Shown here in pieces: positions 42,117-47,482 of a stretch of DNA of 47,482 nt. Each line of letters begins with the position of its first letter. The first letter of the stretch is position 1. The notes below the pieces were generated by a model. The model was not told the origin of the DNA. It ran no database searches and saw only the letters and a program-made list of their open reading frames with translations. The position numbers were made by a program, and so were the translations under genes. The DNA lies in contig MNYN01000023.1 of NCBI GenBank assembly GCA_001873105.1, positions 1 to 47,482 on the forward strand, in the 5' to 3' direction. The DNA comes from Flavobacteriaceae bacterium CG2_30_34_30. Its GTDB lineage: Bacteria; Bacteroidota; Bacteroidia; Flavobacteriales; Flavobacteriaceae.

Positions 42117-43349
42117 TTAAGAAACCGCTTTTAATTTTTTAATGGCCGATTGGTTTAGCATGCTTTCGGCGTACTCTTTAGATACTTCCAATATTTTATC
42201 TTCTGTTCCGGGCATTTCAAACATAGCATCGGTTAGAATGGCTTCACAAAGCGAGCGAAGTCCTCTGGCGCCTAGTTTATATTCTATAGCTTTTTCTACG
42301 ATAAAATCTAATGCCTCATCCTCTATGGTGAAGGTTACGCCGTCCATTTCAAAGAGTTTTTCATACTGTTTGATAATAGCGTTTTTTGGTTCTGTTAGAA
42401 TTGCGCGAAGGGTTTCCTTGTCTAAAGGATTCATATGTGTTAATACAGGAAGCCTGCCGATAATTTCCGGAATCAAACCAAAGTCTTTTAAATCTTTTGG
42501 AATGATGTATTGCAGCAAATTATCGCGTTCTAATTGGTGTTCCGATTTTGATGCACTAAAACCAACCGCTTGCATATTTAGGCGTTGTTTTATTTTTCTG
42601 TCAATGCCATCAAAAGCACCGCCGGCAATAAAAAGGATATTTTCGGTATTTACTTCAATAAACTTTTGGTCGGGATGTTTTCGTCCTCCTTTTGGTGGGA
42701 CATTTACCACGGTACCTTCTAAGAGTTTTAAAAGTGCTTGCTGTACTCCTTCGCCGGAAACATCACGTGTGATGGATGGATTGTCACTTTTGCGGGCAAT
42801 TTTATCAATTTCATCAATAAAAACAATACCGTTTTGTGCTTTTTCCAAATTGTAATCGGCGGCTTGGAGCAATCGCGTTAAGATACTTTCCACGTCTTCG
42901 CCCACATATCCTGCTTCGGTTAGCACGGTTGCATCTACAATTGCTAAAGGAACATTAAGCATCTTGGCAATGGTTTTTGCTATTAGGGTTTTGCCCGTAC
43001 CGGTTTGACCTACGATAATGATATTGCTTTTTTGAATTTCAATATCATCGTTTGTTGCGGGTTGTAATAATCGTTTGTAATGGTTGTAAACGGCTACAGA
43101 GATTACTTTTTTTGTGTGCTCTTGCCCTATGATATATTCGTTTAAAAAGTCGTTTATTTCTTTGGGCTTTTTTAACATCAAATCACTAGAAAGTATTGAT
43201 TTGGAAGTGTGTGTGGCTTCTTCAATAACAATTCCGTGGGCTTGCTCTATACATCGGTCACAAATGTGCGCGTCTAAGCCGGCAATCAACAGATTGGTTT
43301 CGGCTTTTTTTCTGCCACAAAAGGAGCATTCTAAATTTTCTTTCGCCAT
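42117..43349 (-). CDS. clpX: ATP-dependent Clp protease ATP-binding subunit ClpX
   Basis: AAA+ unfoldase that feeds substrates to ClpP. The 410-residue protein has the N-terminal zinc-binding domain with Cys8, Cys11, Cys30 and Cys33, the hinge LPKPKEI-like stretch ([18 protein letters not shown]), Walker A GQTGTGKT at 114-121, Walker [11 protein letters not shown], and sensor/RKH-type residues in the C-terminal half (ARGLRSL). It is third in tig-clpP-clpX. The 59-bp gap to clpP contains a copy of the dispersed palindromic element. Confidence 0.97.
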   Translation of the reverse strand: MAKENLECSFCGRKKAETNLLIAGLDAHICDRCIEQAHGIVIEEATHTSKSILSSDLMLKKPKEINDFLNEYIIGQEHTKKVISVAVYNHYKRLLQPATNDDIEIQKSNIIIVGQTGTGKTLIAKTIAKMLNVPLAIVDATVLTEAGYVGEDVESILTRLLQAADYNLEKAQNGIVFIDEIDKIARKSDNPSITRDVSGEGVQQALLKLLEGTVVNVPPKGGRKHPDQKFIEVNTENILFIAGGAFDGIDRKIKQRLNMQAVGFSASKSEHQLERDNLLQYIIPKDLKDFGLIPEIIGRLPVLTHMNPLDKETLRAILTEPKNAIIKQYEKLFEMDGVTFTIEDEALDFIVEKAIEYKLGARGLRSLCEAILTDAMFEMPGTEDKILEVSKEYAESMLNQSAIKKLKAVS

Positions 43350-43364
43350 GATTTCTGGTTATTG

Positions 43365-43397
43365 CTCCCCCTAAATTCCTCTTCAAAGGAGAGGGAC
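43365..43397. repeat. Dispersed palindromic element between clpX and clpP
   Basis: CTCCCCCTAAATTCCTC and AAAGGAGAGGGAC form an imperfect palindrome similar to the copies at 20719-20752 and 11780-11801. It lies 15-48 bp upstream of the clpX ATG. Confidence 0.5.
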
Positions 43398-43408
43398 TTA
43401 TAAGGTTG

Positions 43409-44074
43409 TTATTTTATTTCTCTTGTTAAAATTTCATCAATCATTCCATATTCTAGCGCTTTATCGGCTTTTAGCCAAAAATCGCGATCGCCGTCTTCAT
43501 ATACTTTATCATAGGTTTGACCGGAATGTTTTGAGATAATTTGGTACAATTCTTCTTTTAAAATCAATATTTCTCTGGCGGTTATTTCGATATCGCTTGC
43601 TTGGCCTTGTGCGCCGCCCATGGGTTGGTGGATTAATACTCTAGAGTGTGGCAAGGCACTGCGTTTTCCTTTTTCACCGGCACATAATAAAACGGCACCC
43701 ATGGAAGCCGCCATTCCGGTACAGATGGTAGCTACATCGGGTTTTATGAATTGCATAGTATCATAAATACCAAGACCAGCATATACCCCTCCACCAGGGG
43801 AATTGATGTAAATTTGAATGTCTTTAGAAGCATCGGTACTTTCTAAAAAAAGCAATTGTGCCTGAATGATATTTGCTACTTCATCATTAATTTGTGTTCC
43901 TAAAAAAATAATTCTATCCATCATTAATCGAGAGAAAACATCCATTTGAGCGACGTTCATTTGGCGTTCTTCAATAATATATGGGGTCATACTACTTATA
44001 ATTTTGCTGTAGTATGTGCTACTTATTCCGTGGTGTTTGGTAGCGTATTTTTCAAATTCTTTTCCGTAATCCAT
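43409..44074 (-). CDS. clpP: ATP-dependent Clp protease proteolytic subunit
   Basis: Serine peptidase forming the tetradecameric chamber of ClpXP. The 221-residue protein has the nucleophile Ser124 in GMAASMGAVL, His149 in RVLIHQPMGG and the acidic residue in DGDRDFWLKADKA. About 30 N-terminal residues precede the core and may be a processed propeptide. Second in the tig-clpP-clpX set, 114 bp after tig. Confidence 0.97.
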   Translation of the reverse strand: MDYGKEFEKYATKHHGISSTYYSKIISSMTPYIIEERQMNVAQMDVFSRLMMDRIIFLGTQINDEVANIIQAQLLFLESTDASKDIQIYINSPGGGVYAGLGIYDTMQFIKPDVATICTGMAASMGAVLLCAGEKGKRSALPHSRVLIHQPMGGAQGQASDIEITAREILILKEELYQIISKHSGQTYDKVYEDGDRDFWLKADKALEYGMIDEILTREIK

Positions 44075-44188
44075 TGGTTGCTGTATTATGTATTTTGTAT
44101 GTCTATTGCATAAACACTTTACTATTATTCATAAAAGGCGTTAACGTGTTTGCAACGGCTAAATATAAGTAATTTATCGTTTCTATTT

Positions 44189-45505
44189 TTAATATGCTTC
44201 TTTTACGAATTTGTCATAAGAAAGTTCTTTTACTTTCAATTTTGCATTTTCTTTGAAAAATTGCAGTAGTTTTTGGCTATTTAATTGTTCGCTCAAGCGT
44301 TTTACTTCCTCTTCATTGGCTAGAATTCTGGCGGCTATGCCATCCATTTCTTCATCCGGTGGAGTCATTTGTCCATATTGTGCCATTTGGGCTGCTATCA
44401 TGGATTTAGTAAACTGTTTCAATTCCTCAAAAGTTACTATAAGGTTGTTTTCAGCCATTAATTTTCCTTCTATCAACTGGTAACGGAGTCCTTTTTCAGA
44501 ACGGTTATATTCTTCTTTCGCTTCTTCTTCGGTAAGGTCTTTTTCGCCACCTCTTTGAATCCATTTGGTTAAAAAAGCTCCGGGTAAATCAAATTTGGTA
44601 TTTTCAATTAAGCTTTCCACTACAGTATTTAATAAAACTTGGTCTGCTTGTTGTTCAAATTGTTTTTCGGCGTCTTCTTTTATTTTTTCTTTTAGTTGTT
44701 CTTCCGAAGTTACAATACCTTCTCCAAAAAGTTTATCAAAAAGTTCTTGGTTTAACGTTGCCATTTCTCTTTTATTGATTTCTTCTATGGTTAATGTTAC
44801 TTTAATATCCAACCCATGTGCGTCGTGGTGTGCAACTTTTAAAAAGGTTTGGTTGTCGTGTTCGTCTTCAAATAACCCCTTTGTTTTCAGAGAAATTACA
44901 TCGCCCACTTTTGCACCTATTAGTTGCTCCAATTGTTTTTTCCCTTTAATTTTATCTAAAGAAAACGTCGTTTTATTATTGATTTCTTTTTCTTCATTTT
45001 TAAAAACTCCAGTAATTTCGTCGCCTTTTTCTGCTATGGTTTTAGAAATTAGTTTTCCGTATTGTTTGCGAATGGATTTTACTTGGTTGTTCAGCATTTC
45101 TTGATCGGCAATCACTTTGTATTGGGTAACGGCTTTCGCTTTTAGATCCACTTCAAACTGGGGTGCGAGGCCCAATTCAAATTCGAATACAAAATTATCT
45201 GCTTCCCAATTGATATCCATTTCATTTTTTGGAAGAGGATTGCCTAATAGGTCTAATTTTTCTTTGGTTAAATAGTTGTGCAGCGCCTCTTGGATTAATT
45301 TATTTATTTCTTCTAATAGAACCGCTTTTCCATATTGTTTTTTTACCATTCCCATAGGCACATGTCCTACTCTAAATCCTGCGATTTTAGCATTTTTTTT
45401 ATAATCGGAAAGTACTTTTTCTACTTTTGGGGCGTAATCCTCTTTTGAAATATCTACTTTTAAGATGGCATTTAGACTGTCGATGTCTTGTTTTGTAATA
45501 TTCAT
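44189..45505 (-). CDS. tig: Trigger factor
   Basis: Ribosome-associated chaperone. The 438-residue protein has the ribosome-binding signature GFRVGHVPMGM near residue 43, a middle PPIase-like domain (KGDEITGVF ... ISLKTKGLF) that is divergent from FKBP and may lack isomerase activity, and a helical C-terminal chaperone domain ending KVKELSYDKFVKEAY. First gene of the tig-clpP-clpX cluster; a strong promoter and an inverted repeat lie in its leader. Confidence 0.94.
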   Translation of the reverse strand: MNITKQDIDSLNAILKVDISKEDYAPKVEKVLSDYKKNAKIAGFRVGHVPMGMVKKQYGKAVLLEEINKLIQEALHNYLTKEKLDLLGNPLPKNEMDINWEADNFVFEFELGLAPQFEVDLKAKAVTQYKVIADQEMLNNQVKSIRKQYGKLISKTIAEKGDEITGVFKNEEKEINNKTTFSLDKIKGKKQLEQLIGAKVGDVISLKTKGLFEDEHDNQTFLKVAHHDAHGLDIKVTLTIEEINKREMATLNQELFDKLFGEGIVTSEEQLKEKIKEDAEKQFEQQADQVLLNTVVESLIENTKFDLPGAFLTKWIQRGGEKDLTEEEAKEEYNRSEKGLRYQLIEGKLMAENNLIVTFEELKQFTKSMIAAQMAQYGQMTPPDEEMDGIAARILANEEEVKRLSEQLNSQKLLQFFKENAKLKVKELSYDKFVKEAY

Positions 45506-45527
45506 GAACCTTTTGTTTAAATAAATA

Positions 45528-45572
45528 ACCCGTTTTTAAGATGTTCAGAAAGAATCATGCTCAAAAACGGGT
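45528..45572 (-). promoter_or_regulatory. Stem-loop in the tig leader
   Basis: On the minus strand ACCCGTTTTT (45572-45563) pairs perfectly with AAAAACGGGT (45537-45528), loop 25 nt. It begins one base after the -7 element, so it would lie at the very 5' end of the tig mRNA or act as a DNA operator. It ends 22 bp before the ATG. Confidence 0.5.
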
Positions 45573-45573
45573 G

Positions 45574-45605
45574 CAAAAATACGACAATTAATCGTTTTTA
45601 CAAAA
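45574..45605 (-). promoter_or_regulatory. Promoter of tig
   Basis: On the minus strand TTTTG (45605-45601), a 19-bp spacer and TATTTTTG (45581-45574) are a full match to the Bacteroidota consensus. Confidence 0.75.
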
Positions 45606-45634
45606 GCTTTAAACCTTTGGTTTATGGTAATTTT

Positions 45635-45976
45635 TTACTTCTTTTCGACAAACGAATACAGGATGGATTGTGCTAATGTCAACAAAAAACTAAAAAGTAG
45701 TGCCCACCAAAAACCGTTTATGCTAAAACCGGGAATCAACCAATCAATTAGCAAAATTATCACTGCATTGATTACTAAAAGAAATAAACCAAATGTGATT
45801 AGGGTTGCCGGGAGGGTCAATAACACCAATAATGGTTTTACAGTAATATTTAAAAGTGCCAACACAGCTGCAACGATTATTGAGGTTGTAAATGTATTTA
45901 CATGTGCACCGGGAAGGATTTCTGCCAAGACCATTACAACAATGGCTGTTAATAACAATTGAATGAGTAATTTCAT
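45635..45976 (-). CDS. Four-TM phage-holin-like membrane protein (PF04020 type)
   Basis: 113 residues with four hydrophobic helices (about 3-20, 28-48, 51-73, 83-107) and the family pattern LPGAHVNTFTTSIIVAAVLALLNITVKPLLVLLTLP. Despite the 'phage holin' label, these proteins are chromosomal and widespread, and there is no phage context here. Function unknown. It lies between tig and the hydrolase on the same strand. Confidence 0.85.
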   Translation of the reverse strand: MKLLIQLLLTAIVVMVLAEILPGAHVNTFTTSIIVAAVLALLNITVKPLLVLLTLPATLITFGLFLLVINAVIILLIDWLIPGFSINGFWWALLFSFLLTLAQSILYSFVEKK

Positions 45977-46028
45977 TTTATGGGATTTATGCGTTAGTAT
46001 TCTCTAAAAGTAGTAAAATTATTGCATT

Positions 46029-46805
46029 TTAAATAAGGAACTTCATCACTTCTTGGAAAAATGCTTCCGGATTCTCAGCGTGAAGCCAATGACCGGATTT
46101 AGGAATGCTAATTAATTTTGCTTTTGGAAAGTGCTTTTGCATTTGCAACATATCCAAATCTTCAATATAGCCGGAACGTTCGCCCCGCATAAACATGACT
46201 TCTCCGTTGTATTTTGCTTCTTCAGGAAGCGCTACCCCTACTTCATCTATATTTTTAATTAATATTGGCAGGTTTATTCGCAAGGCAAATTGGTCTTTTG
46301 TTTTTCGGTACAAATTTTTCAATAGAAATTGGCGTACACTAACATCAGCGATGTACATTTTTAGTTGCACATCAGCATCTTCGCGGGTTTCCATTTTTTT
46401 AAAGTTTAAAGAAGAAAGACCTTTTAAAATATCCTGATGGTGCTGCGGATAGCTTTTAGGGGCAATGTCAGCCACAATAAGTTTAGAAACCATTTCCGGG
46501 TATTTTGCAGCAAAAAGCATCGCTGTTTTTCCGCCCATGGAATGCCCTAACAGGATTATTTTTTCTAAGTTATGGGCATGGCAGTAATTTTTAATATCTT
46601 CAGCCATCACTTCATAATTAAAAGCCTCTGCGTGAAAGCTTCTCCCGTGATTTCTTTGATCCACCAAATGTACCTCAAAACCGTTTTTTGCAAATTTATT
46701 CCCTAGGGTTTTCCAGTTATCGCCCATACCTAGGAAGCCATGGAGAAAAATAAAAGGTTTTCCGCTGCCTTCGATGTTTGCATAAAGTATTTTCATTTTT
46801 TTCAT
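46029..46805 (-). CDS. Alpha/beta hydrolase (YbfF-like esterase)
   Basis: 258-residue cytoplasmic alpha/beta-fold hydrolase. Nucleophile Ser89 in GHSMGGK, oxyanion region FLHGFLGMGDNW, VDQRNHGRSFH, and the catalytic His in SGHWLHAENPEAF. The set of motifs resembles the YbfF esterase group; substrate unknown. Two Met codons four residues apart are both usable. Confidence 0.88.
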   Translation of the reverse strand: MKKMKILYANIEGSGKPFIFLHGFLGMGDNWKTLGNKFAKNGFEVHLVDQRNHGRSFHAEAFNYEVMAEDIKNYCHAHNLEKIILLGHSMGGKTAMLFAAKYPEMVSKLIVADIAPKSYPQHHQDILKGLSSLNFKKMETREDADVQLKMYIADVSVRQFLLKNLYRKTKDQFALRINLPILIKNIDEVGVALPEEAKYNGEVMFMRGERSGYIEDLDMLQMQKHFPKAKLISIPKSGHWLHAENPEAFFQEVMKFLI

Positions 46806-47298
46806 TTACAGGTGTTGTGAATTTGTGTTTGCAGTTCTATGAATAAAGATGTCTAATGGAGCGTTGTTTATTGAAAACGACAATCGCTGAACTGTTGCAA
46901 AGATATTGTAATGTGGCTAGGAATCCTCTTATTTTTATATTTAAAACCTTTTTAAAAAAGACAATAGTGGGTTTTTTGATGATTTGATTCTTTCATTATT
47001 TAATTATTTGATGGTGTGATGGTGTGATGGTTTTTGTCTCGCTGCTCTCGCAATGACGGTATGATGTGATCTGTCCTGAAATAACTCTTCATATTAAATA
47101 TAATAGCTAGACTATCTTGGGTATATGGCTCGATACTATTTTTATTTCGCTTGCCTCGCTTTACTACATAAAAATCACTCGACATGACAATACTGTCAGG
47201 TCGAGTGATTCCGTCTTCATGCGGTAGCATTATGGTGGGATTGTATCGAGACCCCTTACATTTTTTTCAAGTTATTTATCACAAAAAGCAAAGCTGCC
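46806..47298. other. Repeat-rich intergenic region
   Basis: 493 bp without a credible gene. A minus-strand TATCTTTG (46905-46898) may be the -7 element of the hydrolase. About 47008-47032 repeats GATGGTGT; the segment TCTCGCTGCTCTCGCAATGACG at about 47036-47057 is reminiscent of dispersed bacterial repeats. The nested inverted repeat at 47129-47250 follows. Confidence 0.6.
47129..47250. repeat. Nested inverted-repeat element
   Basis: Outer arms CTCGATAC (47129-47136) and GTATCGAG (47243-47250) enclose an inner 17-bp palindrome, 47173-47189 with 47194-47210 (AATCACTCGAC.../...GTCGAGTGATT, one mismatch, 4-nt loop). No open reading frame with a plausible product. Confidence 0.65.
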
Positions 47299-47482
47299 TT
47301 ACCGTTTTTTAATAAGAAGAATTTCGTCGTCAGAGAATTCCATCCAGGCAATGTCGTAGATGTAGTGAAACATTTTGCCTTTACTGTTTACATGAAAATG
47401 GGTGTGGTATTGAAAGCGGAATTTTTTTTGTTCCAGAATATTGCGATACACTTTAATTTGCGTTTTGTTTTTGCCCAAAAGT
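47299..47482 (-). CDS. Hypothetical protein, C-terminal 61 codons only
   Basis: Open frame on the minus strand from the window end to a TAA at 47299-47301. The visible C-terminus (NKTQIKVYRNILEQKKFRF ... FHYIYDIAWMEFSDDEILLIKKR) has balanced composition and coding-like codon use. No family recognised. Confidence 0.55.
   Translation of the reverse strand, partial: LLGKNKTQIKVYRNILEQKKFRFQYHTHFHVNSKGKMFHYIYDIAWMEFSDDEILLIKKR

Noticed and set aside
47000..47230. Minus-strand open frame of 76 codons
   Set aside because: It runs through tandem repeats and the nested palindrome, has no signal, domain or promoter, and its composition follows the repeats.

Overview
The window looks like chromosomal backbone of a low-GC marine-type Flavobacteriaceae (phylum Bacteroidota). 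The grounds are families largely confined to that group (DUF5686 barrel with a carboxypeptidase-regulatory domain, folK fused to a deoxynucleoside kinase, 2TM-domain protein next to folA, DUF2797, bacterial GH3), lipoproteins with Bacteroidota-style lipoboxes, and promoters of the TTG-N19-21-TAnnTTTG type instead of -35/-10 boxes. No insertion sequence, CRISPR array, prophage or rRNA gene was seen. Both ends cut through genes.

Layout. 1-5.6 kb (minus): membrane pyrophosphatase hppA (C-terminus off the window), soluble pyrophosphatase ppa, and a large DUF5686 outer-membrane barrel. 5.8-12.6 kb: pdhB (minus) divergent from etfB-etfA, then a DUF151 nuclease-like gene, a nucleoside transporter with an exported N-terminal domain, thyA and a small TonB-domain protein. 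12.8-15.3 kb: an ergothioneine-type operon (egtB, egtD, DUF427), convergent with a class V PLP enzyme. 16.4-18.3 kb: 2TM protein, folA, fabD. 18.3-23.3 kb: exported amidohydrolase, galE and a DegT-family sugar aminotransferase (minus), and waaA (plus), an envelope-sugar block. 23.3-25.6 kb: small lipoprotein genes around a LexA/CI-like repressor, then a 40-residue lipoprotein overlapping a membrane-protein gene. 25.7-28.3 kb (minus): LRR lipoprotein coupled to an exported beta-rich protein, tRNA-Leu, tRNA-Gly and a decayed tRNA copy. 28.4-33.8 kb: mutS, an exported regulatory-domain protein, a SpoU methyltransferase and the folK-dNK fusion. 34.2-37.4 kb: rpsU followed closely by GNAT acetyltransferase, Na+/solute symporter and ornithine-racemase-like genes. 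37.6-42.1 kb: DUF2809, DUF2797, GH3, a small lipoprotein and a Fic protein with a palindrome over its promoter. 42.1-46.8 kb (minus): tig-clpP-clpX proteostasis cluster, a 4-TM holin-like membrane protein and an alpha/beta hydrolase. 46.8-47.3 kb is repeat-rich and apparently non-coding; a truncated gene ends the window.

How the parts work together. Most genes are housekeeping: pyrophosphate energetics, folate/thymidylate and nucleotide salvage (thyA, folA, folK-dNK, nucleoside transporter), acyl metabolism (etfAB, pdhB, fabD), lipopolysaccharide sugars, mismatch repair and protein quality control. The accessory interest lies in (i) a dispersed palindromic element, one copy of which appears to sit in frame inside thyA and another supplies the ribosome-binding region of galE; (ii) the lipoprotein/repressor/lipoprotein island with matching promoters and a candidate operator; (iii) the amino-acid uptake/racemase module behind rpsU; (iv) several striking palindromes at promoters (fic, tig, folK/rpsU). 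All identifications come from reading the sequence and family memory; no database search was run.
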